Assembly: GCF_002165255.2 (NCBI RefSeq)
Contig: NZ_CP028561.1
Location: 1,116,001-1,180,000 of the forward strand
Direction: 5' to 3'
From: Acinetobacter sp. WCHA45
GTDB taxonomy: Bacteria > Pseudomonadota > Gammaproteobacteria > Pseudomonadales > Moraxellaceae
Length of the DNA: 64,000 bases
Of this stretch, positions 15,895 to 25,666 are shown piece after piece (the first letter of the stretch is position 1; each line of letters begins with the position of its first letter). The notes below the pieces were generated by a model. That model was not told where the DNA came from, ran no database searches, and saw only the letters and a list, made by a program, of their open reading frames with translations. The position numbers were made by a program, and so were the translations under genes.

Positions 15895-18360
15895 ATGACT
15901 CTTGTATTGATATTGCTTAGCTTGTTGATTCAGTTTTTTGTGTTGTGGGCTGCATTTTATTTCGAACTCAATCGAACAATTGGTAGTATTTTGGCTATCG
16001 CTACTGCGATTCTATGCGCGATTTTTATTACACCTTGGAGTTTAGTGGTTGGTATTCCCATCATTTTAATGAGTATTATTTTACTTGTTGCACCATTACG
16101 TGAAGCGTTAATTGCTAAACCTGCATTTAATATTCTTTCCAAAGCAATGCCTAGCATGAGTATTACAGAAAGAGAGGCTTTGGAAGCAGGTACAAGTTGG
16201 TGGGAAAAAGAATTATTTATGGGAGCACCTGATTGGGAAAAGTTCGATCAATATCCATATCCAAAACTTTCTGTAGAAGAACAATCTTTTATAGACAATG
16301 AAGTTCAACAACTTTGCTCCATGCTTGATGAATGGAAAATTCACCACAAAGATAAAAATTTACCTCCTGAAGTTTGGCAGTTTATTAAAGATAAAGGTTT
16401 TTTAGGACTCATCATTCCAAAATCATTTGGGGGAAAACAATTTTCAGCATTTGCTCAAAGCCGCATTATGAGCAAGATAGCATCACGTTCATTGACTGCG
16501 GCAGTAAGTTGTATGGTGCCCAACTCGCTTGGTCCCGGTGAACTATTGCTACATTACGGTACAACTGCACAGAAGCAACGTTATTTACCCGGCTTAGCAA
16601 ATGGTACAGAAATTCCTTGCTTTGGCTTAACCAGTCCAGAAGCTGGTTCTGATGCGGGAGCGATTCCTGATACAGGTATAGTCTGTTATGGGTCTTATCA
16701 AGGACAAGAAGTTCTTGGTCTAAAAATGAATTTTTCTAAACGATGGATTACGCTTGCACCGATTGCAACGGTAATTGGTTTGGCGTTTAAGTTGTACGAT
16801 CCAGATGGTCTATTGGGTGATAAAAGTAAAAGCGAATATGGCATTACCTGTGCATTAATACCTGCAAGTCATGAAGGGATAAAAATAGGTGCACGCCATA
16901 ATCCTGGTGCGCCATTTATGAATGGAACTGTGGAAGGAACAGACATTTTCATTCCAATCGACTGGATTATTGGCGGTCAACAAAATGCCGGTAAAGGTTG
17001 GCGCATGTTGATGGAATGTCTAGGCGTTGGTCGTGGTATTTCTTTACCAGCATTGGCGACTGCTGCGGGTGAGATGAGTTACCTTTTAGTGGGTGCATTT
17101 GCTAGCGTTCGACAACAGTTTAAAGTGTCAGTTGGGCATTTTGAAGGTGTGCAAGAGGCAACCAGTGATATTGCCAGTGATGCCTATATGCTTGAGTCAT
17201 TTAGATACATGGTGACTTGTGGTTTGAATCAGGGTGGGACTCCAGCCGTCATGACAGCTATGGCAAAATACTATGCGACTGAAACTATGAGAAAAGTGAT
17301 TAATCATGGTATGGATGTCGTTGGTGGACGTGCGATTCAGCTAGGACCACGTAATTTTATGGCTTTAACTTATCAATCCATACCTGTTGCAATTACGGTA
17401 GAAGGGGCAAATATTCTTACGCGTTCTTTGATGATTTTCGGTCAAGGTTCCATGAGATGCCATCCGTATTTATTTGAAGAACTGCAATTATTGCAATCAG
17501 ATGATAAAGCGAGTGCTCTAAAAAAATTCAATACCTTGTTATTTAAACATCTTGCTTATACTTTTAATCGTGCTGCTAAAGCGCTTGCATTTGGTCTCAC
17601 AGGGGGCAGTAAAGAGGGCTCTTCATCGGCTGATGATTTCTCAAAATCATATTATGCAATCATCAATCGTATGAGTGCTGATTTTGCTTTGACGGCCGAT
17701 ATGGCATTGGGAATATTGGCTGGAGATTTAAAACGTAAGGAAATGCTTTCAGGTCGTTTAGCAGATATTCATGCCCATTTATTTATTGCAACAGCGATTC
17801 TTAATTATTATGAGCATGGACAAAGAACTGAGTCGGATCAAAAACATGCAGAATTAGCATTAAATAAGGCTCTCTATAATGCTCAGGAAGCATTCTTTGG
17901 ATTGTATGAAAATTTCCCTGTGAAAATTGCTGCGACATTGGTGAAATTAATCAGTTTCCCATTTGGTCGACCAGTCACAAAACCATCGGATGAACTTAAA
18001 CAACAAGTTGCTCAATTACTACTTAAAGAAAATTCTTTTAGAGCGGAATTGAAAAAACATGTTTATTACACAACCGATGAAACAGATGTGATGGGGCGCA
18101 TGGAATCAACCTTCCAAATGTTGCTAAGTTTGCAGCCGCTTTGGGATAAGTTTAAAAAAGCTGAATCTAAAGATCAGTTTAAAGGACTGACTTTTGAGGA
18201 ACATATTACAGATGCAGTTGCAGTGGGTTTTATTACTGCAAATGAAGCGGAACAGCTTTTAAAATATAATGCTAAACGCTACGATAGTATGCTGACTGAT
18301 ATATTTGATCAGCATTTAGAAAATGACCTGTCTCTTGGGAATCCTCATTTGAAAAGTTAG
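15895..18360 (+). CDS. fadE: Acyl-CoA dehydrogenase FadE
   Basis: FadE carries out the first step of fatty-acid beta-oxidation, oxidising acyl-CoA to trans-2-enoyl-CoA with FAD. At 821 residues it matches the long FadE type (E. coli about 814). There are two or three N-terminal membrane segments (residues 1-65). The acyl-CoA dehydrogenase core follows, with CFGLTSPEAGSDAGAIPD (flavin/substrate loop), DVVGGRAIQLGPRN and AITVEGANILTRS, which supplies the expected catalytic Glu. A DUF1974 C-terminal domain completes it. AAGGAGT precedes the ATG. It is monocistronic, ending in a strong terminator shared with the convergent sigma-54 activator gene. Confidence 0.95.
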   Translation: MTLVLILLSLLIQFFVLWAAFYFELNRTIGSILAIATAILCAIFITPWSLVVGIPIILMSIILLVAPLREALIAKPAFNILSKAMPSMSITEREALEAGTSWWEKELFMGAPDWEKFDQYPYPKLSVEEQSFIDNEVQQLCSMLDEWKIHHKDKNLPPEVWQFIKDKGFLGLIIPKSFGGKQFSAFAQSRIMSKIASRSLTAAVSCMVPNSLGPGELLLHYGTTAQKQRYLPGLANGTEIPCFGLTSPEAGSDAGAIPDTGIVCYGSYQGQEVLGLKMNFSKRWITLAPIATVIGLAFKLYDPDGLLGDKSKSEYGITCALIPASHEGIKIGARHNPGAPFMNGTVEGTDIFIPIDWIIGGQQNAGKGWRMLMECLGVGRGISLPALATAAGEMSYLLVGAFASVRQQFKVSVGHFEGVQEATSDIASDAYMLESFRYMVTCGLNQGGTPAVMTAMAKYYATETMRKVINHGMDVVGGRAIQLGPRNFMALTYQSIPVAITVEGANILTRSLMIFGQGSMRCHPYLFEELQLLQSDDKASALKKFNTLLFKHLAYTFNRAAKALAFGLTGGSKEGSSSADDFSKSYYAIINRMSADFALTADMALGILAGDLKRKEMLSGRLADIHAHLFIATAILNYYEHGQRTESDQKHAELALNKALYNAQEAFFGLYENFPVKIAATLVKLISFPFGRPVTKPSDELKQQVAQLLLKENSFRAELKKHVYYTTDETDVMGRMESTFQMLLSLQPLWDKFKKAESKDQFKGLTFEEHITDAVAVGFITANEAEQLLKYNAKRYDSMLTDIFDQHLENDLSLGNPHLKS

Positions 18361-18374
18361 ATAAGTTGGTCAAT

Positions 18375-18406
18375 AAAAAAGCGAGATATCCAAGTCTCGC
18401 TTTTTT
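18375..18406. terminator. Bidirectional terminator between fadE and the sigma-54 activator
   Basis: AAAAAAGCGAGA (18375-18386) pairs with TCTCGCTTTTTT (18395-18406) across an 8-nt loop. A- and T-runs on both sides allow termination of both convergent genes. Confidence 0.88.
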
Positions 18407-18411
18407 CTTTT

Positions 18412-19710
18412 TTATAAATTAAATTTTTTACGATAGCGCCAAAGTGTGGTTCGACTCATACCCAGTGCTTTTGCTGCGAGTGAAAGATCATTTTGGTATT
18501 GAATTAATGTTTTCCGTATCGTTTCTTTATTGATTTTATCCGAGATCAGTAATGGTTCATCTTCAATGATTGAGTTTGAAGGTGGAATATGTTTCTTATC
18601 AATAATTTCATCGGGTAAATCGCAAACATCTATTTCAGACTTCTCGTTTGCCATGGTCAGTGCGTAAAGGAGCGTATTTTTTAATTCACGGACATTTCCA
18701 GGCCAATCATATTGCATTAAGGTTTGTAATGCTGAATTAGATAATTTAGTCGATGTACCAAAAACATTGTGTTGTTCAGATAAAATATAATCTGCAATAT
18801 ATGGAATATCTTGCTTACGATCACGCAGTGGTGGAACAAAAATTGGAATAACACGCAGTCGATATAATAAATCTTGACGGAAGCGTCCAAGACGAGCTTC
18901 TTCTCGTAACGCTCGATGAGTAGCGGTGATAATACGGACATTCGCTCTAATCGATTTTTCTCCACCTAAAGGTGTAAATTCACCAGTCTCAAGAACTCTT
19001 AATAATTTTGCTTGAAGTTCTAATGGAATTTCAGCGATTTCATCTAAAAAAAGTGTTCCGCCTGCAGCACGTTCAAATACGCCTTTATGTTCTCGAATCG
19101 CCCCTGTAAAAGCACCCTTAACATGACCAAATAATTCGCTTTCCAGAATATTGGCATTTAAAGCTGCACAGTTAATGGCAATAAATACGTTATTTTTCCG
19201 CTGACTATGATCATGAATAGCCTGCGCAACCAGTTCTTTTCCACTACCAGATTCACCGCGAACTAGAACTGGGAATTCTGTAACTGCAACACGTTGAATA
19301 ATGGAAAACATGCGTTGCATTTCTGGCGAGTGGCTATGAAAAATCTGCTCTAAAGTTGGGATGTTTTGATCTTGTTTTATTTTCTGTATAACTTGAGTGG
19401 ATTGTAATAAATATAAGGTTCCCTCAAAGTGCTGATCGATAATTCTAATAGGATGACGATGGCAAAACAGCTCGATGGATTGAGCTGCATCACTCATCAT
19501 ATGTTGTCCGATCTCAAGCTCATGATGTTGTATTGTTTTTTTTAAAGTTTGAAATAACGAATTATTGATTTTTTTATCGTTCAATTCATACACAAAATGC
19601 TGCTTAGATTGATCTAAGATAAGAAAGGAACTATCTAACATTAGGGTTTGCAATTTAAACAAAAAGCTCTCTAAATCAGCTTGAGTATCAAAATCAATCG
19701 CTTGGTGCAT
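18412..19710 (-). CDS. Sigma-54-dependent transcriptional activator (bEBP)
   Basis: This 432-residue enhancer-binding protein activates RNA polymerase with sigma-54. The N-terminal sensor region (1-125) has several His and Cys residues (LFCHRHP) and no receiver aspartate. The AAA+ domain has Walker A GESGSGKE (152-159), the sigma-54-contacting GAFTGA loop (199-204), Walker B GGTLFLDEIAEI and a conserved RQDLLYRL segment. A Fis-type HTH ends the protein (SLAAKALGMSRTTLWRYRKK). It is divergent from the persulfide dioxygenase gene, which has a near-consensus -24/-12 promoter at 19849-19863, so it very likely controls that sulfur operon. The signal may be sulfide or persulfide; that is inferred from neighbours. 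Confidence 0.9.
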   Translation of the reverse strand: MHQAIDFDTQADLESFLFKLQTLMLDSSFLILDQSKQHFVYELNDKKINNSLFQTLKKTIQHHELEIGQHMMSDAAQSIELFCHRHPIRIIDQHFEGTLYLLQSTQVIQKIKQDQNIPTLEQIFHSHSPEMQRMFSIIQRVAVTEFPVLVRGESGSGKELVAQAIHDHSQRKNNVFIAINCAALNANILESELFGHVKGAFTGAIREHKGVFERAAGGTLFLDEIAEIPLELQAKLLRVLETGEFTPLGGEKSIRANVRIITATHRALREEARLGRFRQDLLYRLRVIPIFVPPLRDRKQDIPYIADYILSEQHNVFGTSTKLSNSALQTLMQYDWPGNVRELKNTLLYALTMANEKSEIDVCDLPDEIIDKKHIPPSNSIIEDEPLLISDKINKETIRKTLIQYQNDLSLAAKALGMSRTTLWRYRKKFNL

Positions 19711-19712
19711 GA

Positions 19713-19762
19713 TGTTTCATCGAATGTTTTTCATTTGAAACAATTGAAACATATTGTGAAAC
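19713..19762. promoter_or_regulatory. Candidate enhancer sites (TGAAAC repeats) for the sigma-54 activator
   Basis: TGAAAC occurs three times (19736-19741, 19745-19750, 19757-19762), with an inverted copy TGTTTCA at 19713-19719 pairing with TGAAACA at 19736-19742. The cluster lies about 90-140 bp upstream of the -24/-12 promoter, a normal distance for an upstream activating sequence. Confidence 0.5.
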
Positions 19763-19848
19763 ATTAATGAAATGGTGATTTTGTTTAAAATTAAATATTA
19801 TTAATTAATATATTGTTTTATTTGAATATAATTTATATTGCATAAAGT

Positions 19849-19863
19849 TGGCACTTAGTTTGC
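19849..19863 (+). promoter_or_regulatory. Sigma-54 (-24/-12) promoter
   Basis: TGGCAC at 19849-19854, five bases, then TTGC at 19860-19863 gives GG and GC with the correct spacing. It lies about 40 bp before the ATG of the persulfide dioxygenase gene and is next to a divergently encoded sigma-54 activator. Together these make the call strong. Confidence 0.85.
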
Positions 19864-19902
19864 AAAATAAGAATATAACCAAGCATATCGAGACAAATTG
19901 AA

Positions 19903-20586
19903 ATGATATTTCATCAATTTTTTGAAAAAGAAAGTTCAACTTATACTTATTTGGTTGCATCTGAACAAACACGTGAAGCGGTACTGATTGATCCAGTTGC
20001 TTCTGAAATAGAAAGTTATGAACAAATGTTGAATCAGTTGAATCTCAAGTTAGTTTACAGCTTAGATACGCATGTTCATGCAGATCACGTTACGGCTGCA
20101 AATTTACTCAGAGCACGTTTTGGCTGTAAAACAGTTTTACATCGCAACTCTGGCGTGGATTGCGGCGATATTTTTATCACTGACCGCAGTGCGATTCGTG
20201 TTGGTGAATGCTTAATAGAAGCACGTTATACCCCTGGACATACGAATGCCTGCACAAGCTATGTCATTGACAATATGGTGTTTACAGGCGATGCATTACT
20301 GATAGATGGTTGTGGTCGTACTGATTTCCAAGAAGGAAATGCTGAAACTTTATACGACAGTATCCATAAACAGATATTCACTTTACCCGACGACACGATT
20401 GTTTACCCGGGGCATGATTATAAAGGTCGTTTGTCTTCAACTGTAGGGTACGAACGCGAATCGAACTCTCGTTTAGGTCATGGGCGTAGCAAACAAGATT
20501 TTGTAGAAATTATGAAAAACCTTGATCTGCCATATCCTAAAAAGATTGATATAGCCCTACCTGCCAATAAAGCGTGTGGGAAATAA
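19903..20586 (+). CDS. Persulfide dioxygenase (ETHE1-like metallo-beta-lactamase fold)
   Basis: This 227-residue enzyme oxidises glutathione persulfide to sulfite using Fe(II) and O2. The metallo-beta-lactamase motif THVHADH (residues 56-62) is present, as are the later ligand segments YTPGHTNAC, FTGDALLIDGCGRTDFQ and YPGHDYKG. This ETHE1/Blh type has the FQEGN segment. It is the first gene after the sigma-54 promoter and is followed 10 nt later by the phosphatase-like/SQR fusion gene. It therefore acts in sulfide detoxification with its neighbours. The length is typical. Substrate choice is from family knowledge. Confidence 0.88.
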   Translation: MIFHQFFEKESSTYTYLVASEQTREAVLIDPVASEIESYEQMLNQLNLKLVYSLDTHVHADHVTAANLLRARFGCKTVLHRNSGVDCGDIFITDRSAIRVGECLIEARYTPGHTNACTSYVIDNMVFTGDALLIDGCGRTDFQEGNAETLYDSIHKQIFTLPDDTIVYPGHDYKGRLSSTVGYERESNSRLGHGRSKQDFVEIMKNLDLPYPKKIDIALPANKACGK

Positions 20587-20596
20587 GGGGAAAATT

Positions 20597-22255
20597 GTGA
20601 GTGACTTAAAACAAGTTAACCCTGAATTTTGGGTATCTGCTCAGATCAATCAATCTGATTTGGTTGAAATTGCAGCCAAGGGAATCAAAACGATTATTTG
20701 TAATCGCCCTGATGGTGAAGGTGTTGACCAGCCAAATATTATTGAGATCCAAGAAGCTGCAATACGCCATGGGATTCAATTGGAATATTTACCTGTTGTA
20801 AGTGGGCGGGTGACAGATGAACAAGCAATTGAATTTAAGTCACTTTATCAAAAATCCCAAAAACCTGTACTAGCATTTTGCCGTTCAGGAACTCGATCAA
20901 TTACCTTATGGGCACTGTCTCAAGTGGCTGAACTTACCATTGATCAGATGTTGTTGCAGTCAAAATCACTGGGCTACGATTTACAAGGTTTAGTCCCTCG
21001 AATTTTGAAGCAAAATCCAACTCAGTTAAACAATATACCGAATTTTTCTGTGGTGATTGTCGGTGGGGGAGCAGCGGGTATTTCAGCAGCATCAAGTTTG
21101 TTATCTCGTCAATCGAATTTAGATATTGCCGTGATTGATCCTGCTGAAATTCATTACTACCAACCAGGATGGACGATGGTGGGCGGTGGGATATTCGCTC
21201 CTGAAAAAACGGTAAGAACAATGGCGAGTCTGATTCCTAAACAAGTTCATTGGATTAAGGCGGCTGTTGCAGCTTTTGATCCTGATAATAAACAAGTTTT
21301 ATTAGAGGGATGTAAGCCGATTAACTATGAAGTATTAGTCGTCTGTCCGGGCTTAAAATTAAATTGGCATGGAATAGAAGGTTTAGTTGAAACGCTAGGT
21401 AAAAATGGTGTGACTTCAAACTATCGTTATGATCTTGCACCCTATACGTGGGACTTGGTTCGTAATATGAAACAGGGTAAAGCTGTTTTTACACAGCCAC
21501 CTATGCCAATTAAATGTGCTGGTGCTCCGCAAAAAGCAATGTATTTGTCAGCTGATTATTGGCAAAGACAAGGTGTATTAAAAGATATTGAAATTGATTT
21601 TTATAATACAGGTGCGGTGTTATTTGGTGTACAAGCTTATGTTCCAGCTTTGATGGAATATATTAAACGTTACAATGCCAATTTAAACTTTAATCATCAA
21701 TTGATTAAAGTCGATGGAAGCCAAAAGCGAGCTTGGTTTAAGGTCAGTGAAGGGGAAAATACTTCAGTGATTGAAACTGATTTCGACATGATTCATGTTG
21801 TTCCTCCACAGCAAGCACCTGATTTTATCCGAGCGAGTAACTTGGTTGATGCGGCAGGTTGGGTCAGTGTTGATCAGCATACCTTACAGCATAGTAAGTA
21901 CCCTTATATCTTTGCTTTGGGTGATGTCACTAATGCACCAAATGCGAAAACGGCAGCAGCTGCACGAAAGCAAGCACCTATTGTTGCAGTGAATGTATTG
22001 CAGTACTTAAGAGGCAATCAGAATTTTGCGCAATATGACGGTTATGGATCTTGTCCGCTCACAGTTGAGCGTGGAAAGATTGTGTTGGCAGAATTTGGTT
22101 ATGGCGGAAAACTGTTACCTAGTTTCCCTAAGTGGTTGCTCGATGGGCAAAAACCTTCACAGCTTGCATGGCTGTTAAAAGAGCAAATTCTACCGCCGAT
22201 GTATTGGGATGGAATGCTCAAAGGTCGTGAATGGCTGGTGAAGCCAAAACTTTAG
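20597..22255 (+). CDS. Fused DUF442 phosphatase/rhodanese-like and sulfide:quinone oxidoreductase-type protein
   Basis: The product has about 552 residues. The N-terminal domain (1-115) is of the DUF442/Blh type, a tyrosine-phosphatase-like fold with the CRSGTRS P-loop. Residues 145-552 form a FAD-dependent sulfide:quinone oxidoreductase-like domain. That domain shows the dinucleotide-binding GGGAAGISAASSLL, PGWTMVGGGIF, an active-site-type PPMPIKCAGAPQKAMY and a C-terminal FALGDVTNAPNAKTAAAARKQAP. It would oxidise H2S to persulfide, feeding the dioxygenase encoded just before it. I start at GTG 20597, with AAGGGG 6 nt upstream; an in-frame GTG at 20576 would overlap the previous gene. The fusion is known in proteobacteria. 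Confidence 0.85.
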   Translation: MSDLKQVNPEFWVSAQINQSDLVEIAAKGIKTIICNRPDGEGVDQPNIIEIQEAAIRHGIQLEYLPVVSGRVTDEQAIEFKSLYQKSQKPVLAFCRSGTRSITLWALSQVAELTIDQMLLQSKSLGYDLQGLVPRILKQNPTQLNNIPNFSVVIVGGGAAGISAASSLLSRQSNLDIAVIDPAEIHYYQPGWTMVGGGIFAPEKTVRTMASLIPKQVHWIKAAVAAFDPDNKQVLLEGCKPINYEVLVVCPGLKLNWHGIEGLVETLGKNGVTSNYRYDLAPYTWDLVRNMKQGKAVFTQPPMPIKCAGAPQKAMYLSADYWQRQGVLKDIEIDFYNTGAVLFGVQAYVPALMEYIKRYNANLNFNHQLIKVDGSQKRAWFKVSEGENTSVIETDFDMIHVVPPQQAPDFIRASNLVDAAGWVSVDQHTLQHSKYPYIFALGDVTNAPNAKTAAAARKQAPIVAVNVLQYLRGNQNFAQYDGYGSCPLTVERGKIVLAEFGYGGKLLPSFPKWLLDGQKPSQLAWLLKEQILPPMYWDGMLKGREWLVKPKL

Positions 22256-22361
22256 TTTATTCAGCTTAAATAAATCAAATACTTAGTCCTGATTCAGAGC
22301 TGAGTTAGGGCAGTATTTTCTCCAGAAATGGGTTCATCCTTGTACGAGGACATTGCATATC

Positions 22362-23165
22362 ATGTGGTTATTAGTCTTAGAAGGTCTTGCGATCGGATGT
22401 TTACTTGGATTGACAGGCGCAGGTGGCGGTATTTTGGCTGTACCAGCATTGATGGCGAGTCAAGGATGGACGGTGTCTCAAGCTGCACCAGTAGGTTTGT
22501 TGGCAGTAACACTTGCTGCATTTGTTGGCATGGTTCAAGGCTTATTCAAGAAAATCGTACGTTATCGTGCCGCAATATGGATCGCTTTAATCAGCTTGCC
22601 ATCAGCACGTTACGGGATTCATCTTGCGAGTATTATTTCTCCAGTTTGGTTAAGCCTTGGTTTTAGTATCGTGATGATGATTGTGGCTTATCGTATTTTC
22701 TTCAATAAGGTGAATGATTTTGAAGATCCACCGTGTAAGGTGAATCAATCAACAGGGCAACTGATTTGGAATGTTAAAACTGCTTCAGTGTTGGGTATTA
22801 TAGGCATAATTGCAGGTCTATTAACTGGATTATTAGGAGTTGGTGGCGGTTTCGTGATTGTGCCAGCTTTGCGTAAAGTCACTGATCTAGATATGCGTAG
22901 TATCGTTGCAACGTCACTGATGATCATTTTCTTAATTGGTGGTGTAAGTATTTCAATACACATCATAGATGGCTTTCAGTATCCAATCGTTGTAACTGTT
23001 AGCTTTGTTGTGGCTTGTATTATCGGCATGCTAATTGGCAGAAGATTAATCAGCCTGATTGATATCAAAACGGTACAAGAGGTATTTGCTGTAGTGGTAA
23101 TTTGTGTTGCGATTTATTTGGTGATTTCAAGCGTATCGAAAATCTTGCCCATGATTTCACTTTAA
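22362..23165 (+). CDS. TauE/SafE family sulfite/anion exporter
   Basis: This 267-residue inner-membrane protein has about eight helices and the two typical repeats of TauE/SafE permeases: LTGAGGGILAVPALM near the N-terminus and LLGVGGGFVIVPAL near the middle. It probably exports sulfite made by the persulfide dioxygenase, completing the sulfide detoxification set. ATG 22362 is chosen over an in-frame TTG at 22353; GAGGA lies upstream. It follows the SQR-like gene by about 106 bp and is probably in the same operon. The transported anion is inferred. Confidence 0.82.
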   Translation: MWLLVLEGLAIGCLLGLTGAGGGILAVPALMASQGWTVSQAAPVGLLAVTLAAFVGMVQGLFKKIVRYRAAIWIALISLPSARYGIHLASIISPVWLSLGFSIVMMIVAYRIFFNKVNDFEDPPCKVNQSTGQLIWNVKTASVLGIIGIIAGLLTGLLGVGGGFVIVPALRKVTDLDMRSIVATSLMIIFLIGGVSISIHIIDGFQYPIVVTVSFVVACIIGMLIGRRLISLIDIKTVQEVFAVVVICVAIYLVISSVSKILPMISL

Positions 23166-23389
23166 TTATATTGCTATCTATTTGACTTTTAGTTTCTAAA
23201 ACTGAGCCTAGACTCAAACGATGAGGTTTTGAGTTTAGGTTAAAAAATATATAAATTTATGTTTCCTATGTAATTTTGTATTATGATGCTAAGAGTTCAC
23301 TAGCATGCCTAAAAGGATGCTTCACATAAACTTCATATGATTTCTATTAATATCATAAATATAAAAAGAGATTGGGTCAGGAAGAATCA

Positions 23390-24376
23390 ATGTTTAAATT
23401 TTTTCTGCGATGGATGGATAGTTGGTCACTGACTGATACTTTAGATAAACAGCATATTCCTTTTCAAGAAAGCTCAAAAGATACCAAGATTCAGTGGATT
23501 AGAATTTTACCATTCATTTTGCTGCATATCGCTTGTCTTGCAGTTTTTTGGGTGGGTGTGTCTTGGTTTGCTATAGCATTCATGCTGTTTTTTTATTTTA
23601 TTCGTATGTTTGCGATCACTGCTTTTTTTCATCGTTATCTTTCGCATAAAACCTTTCAAACTTCGCGTCCAATACAATTCTTTTTTGTGTTGATCGGAAC
23701 CATGAGTGCACAGCGAGGGCCTTTATGGTGGGCAGCTCATCATCGTTATCATCATCGTTTTACTGACACAGATCACGATCCGCATTCATCTACACATGGA
23801 TTTTGGTACAGTCATATTGGATGGTTTTTAAATGAACAGAATTTTTCTACACGAAAAGAAGTCATTAAAGACTGGCTAAAGTTTCCTGAAATTGTTTGGT
23901 TAGACCGTTTTAGTTTACCTGTGGTCTTGTTCACTGCTTTTGCAATTTATGGTTTAGGTGAGTGGTTGAGTATTACTTATCCGAGTTTAGGTACTTCAGG
24001 CTTACAGCTATTGGTATGGGGATTTGTGATTTCAACTGTTTTGCTGATTCATGCGACTTTATGTATCAATTCACTTGCGCATTTGTATGGCAGTCGAGAC
24101 TTCGAGACGAAGGATAACAGCCGAAATAATTTATTTTTATCGATTATTACATTGGGTGAGGGTTGGCATAACAACCATCATTATTATGCGGGGAGTACTC
24201 GGCAAGGTTTCTTCTGGTGGCAAATCGACATTACTTATTACATTTTAAAAATGATGTCTTTTTTCGGTTTGATTTGGGGAATTAAACCTGTACCACAACG
24301 TATTTATGACACCCATAAAAGTCATCAATTAAATCTCAAAATAAACACGAGTAAAATTCAAAGCGAGGAGTCTTGA
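23390..24376 (+). CDS. Delta-9-type acyl-CoA/acyl-lipid fatty acid desaturase
   Basis: This 328-residue integral membrane di-iron enzyme introduces a cis double bond into a saturated acyl chain. The three histidine boxes of the family are present: HRYLSH, HRYHHR and HNNHHYY, with four membrane segments between and around them. I start at ATG 23390, which has GGAAG upstream; the longer TTG start lacks support. Its stop overlaps the next start (TGATG), so it is translationally coupled to the FAD oxidoreductase. It opens the lipid-modification locus and would supply the monounsaturated chain for the methyltransferases that follow. Confidence 0.88.
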   Translation: MFKFFLRWMDSWSLTDTLDKQHIPFQESSKDTKIQWIRILPFILLHIACLAVFWVGVSWFAIAFMLFFYFIRMFAITAFFHRYLSHKTFQTSRPIQFFFVLIGTMSAQRGPLWWAAHHRYHHRFTDTDHDPHSSTHGFWYSHIGWFLNEQNFSTRKEVIKDWLKFPEIVWLDRFSLPVVLFTAFAIYGLGEWLSITYPSLGTSGLQLLVWGFVISTVLLIHATLCINSLAHLYGSRDFETKDNSRNNLFLSIITLGEGWHNNHHYYAGSTRQGFFWWQIDITYYILKMMSFFGLIWGIKPVPQRIYDTHKSHQLNLKINTSKIQSEES

Positions 24377-25650
24377 TGAAGATTGCAATCGTAGGCTCTG
24401 GTATTTCAGGTATATACGCTGCGTGGAAATTATCAAAACAGCATGAAGTCACTATCTTTGAGAAAGAACAGTATTTCGGTGGACATACGGATACACATGA
24501 TCTTTGGATTGAACGTAAAAACGTTGCTGTAGATAGCGGTTTTATTGTATTCAATGATTATAATTATCCTCTATTTAGCGCCATGCTTGCCGAATTAGGT
24601 GTGGAAGCACAGAATAGTGACATGAGCTTTTCAGTCAACAATCAAGTGACAGGGCTTCAATATAATCCATCAAAAAAATGGTCACTATTAACGCGACCTC
24701 AGAATTTTTTAAATAAGAAATTTCGGATCATGCTGTCCGACTTGATTCGTTTTTATCAAGACAACAAAGATATTCAGTTAGATCAGTGCAACGCTGAACT
24801 GAGTATTGAAGACTATCTGAATCAAAATGATTATTCAGAGGTATTTCGCCAAGAACATTTATACCCAATGTGTGGTGCATTGTGGTCAAGCCCAGTGGAT
24901 CAAGTTGGAAATATTCCCTATAAATTTGTCGTAAGCTTTTTTCAACATCATCGTATGTTGCAATTGGAAGACCGCCCTCAATGGCAGACGGTCAAAGGTG
25001 GTTCAGCTTCTTATATACGAGCGATTCAAAAAGCTTGTCCATCAATTATTTGGAAAAAAGCGCAAGTTCAACAAGTGATTCGTGAAAATGATTTAGTTCA
25101 TATTGTCACGAATCAAGAACAAGAAACTTTTGATTGGGTTGTGTTTGCCAGTCATGCTGATGATACGTTAAAGCTGATTCAAGATCCTTCGGCAGATGAG
25201 CGAGATGTATTAGGTTGTTTTGATTATCAAGATAACTTTATGGTGGTACATTCTGATACTTCGATTATGCCGAAGCGTCAATCTCAATGGGCAAGTTGGC
25301 ATGTGCATGTCACTGCTCAAGAGAAACATCAAAAAAATAGCAAAGCTCATCAAGTACACTATGGATTTACTTACTGGATGAACAGCTTGCAGAAGCTACC
25401 GTGTAAGACCCAGATCTTTTCTACACTCAATCCGAATATGTCGATCGCAAAAGATAAGATTTATGTCGAACGTCGTTATCGACATCCTGTTTTTGATAAA
25501 AAAGCAATTGAATCACAAGCGCGTTGGGATTTGATCGATGGTCAAAACCGCAGTTCATTCTGCGGGGCATATTGGGGTTGGGGCTTTCATGAAGATGGGG
25601 CGAGAAGTGCTCAACGTGTAGTCGATGAACTATTAAAATTGAACGGCTAA
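24376..25650 (+). CDS. FAD-dependent amine-oxidase-like oxidoreductase
   Basis: This 424-residue flavoprotein starts MKIAIVGSGISGIYAAWKLS, the Rossmann GxGxxG motif with the downstream Glu (FEKEQYFGGHTDTH). The C-terminal FAD motif is present (GAYWGWGFHEDG). The family is the 'flavin-containing amine oxidoreductase' found next to DUF1365 and cyclopropane-synthase genes in many bacteria. In Rhodobacter a relative (UfaD-like) acts in furan fatty acid synthesis; that link is from memory. It is coupled to the desaturase by a one-base TGATG overlap and followed 16 nt later by the DUF1365 gene. It probably dehydrogenates a methylated acyl chain. Confidence 0.8.
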   Translation: MKIAIVGSGISGIYAAWKLSKQHEVTIFEKEQYFGGHTDTHDLWIERKNVAVDSGFIVFNDYNYPLFSAMLAELGVEAQNSDMSFSVNNQVTGLQYNPSKKWSLLTRPQNFLNKKFRIMLSDLIRFYQDNKDIQLDQCNAELSIEDYLNQNDYSEVFRQEHLYPMCGALWSSPVDQVGNIPYKFVVSFFQHHRMLQLEDRPQWQTVKGGSASYIRAIQKACPSIIWKKAQVQQVIRENDLVHIVTNQEQETFDWVVFASHADDTLKLIQDPSADERDVLGCFDYQDNFMVVHSDTSIMPKRQSQWASWHVHVTAQEKHQKNSKAHQVHYGFTYWMNSLQKLPCKTQIFSTLNPNMSIAKDKIYVERRYRHPVFDKKAIESQARWDLIDGQNRSSFCGAYWGWGFHEDGARSAQRVVDELLKLNG

Positions 25651-25666
25651 ATTTGGAGGTGATCAC

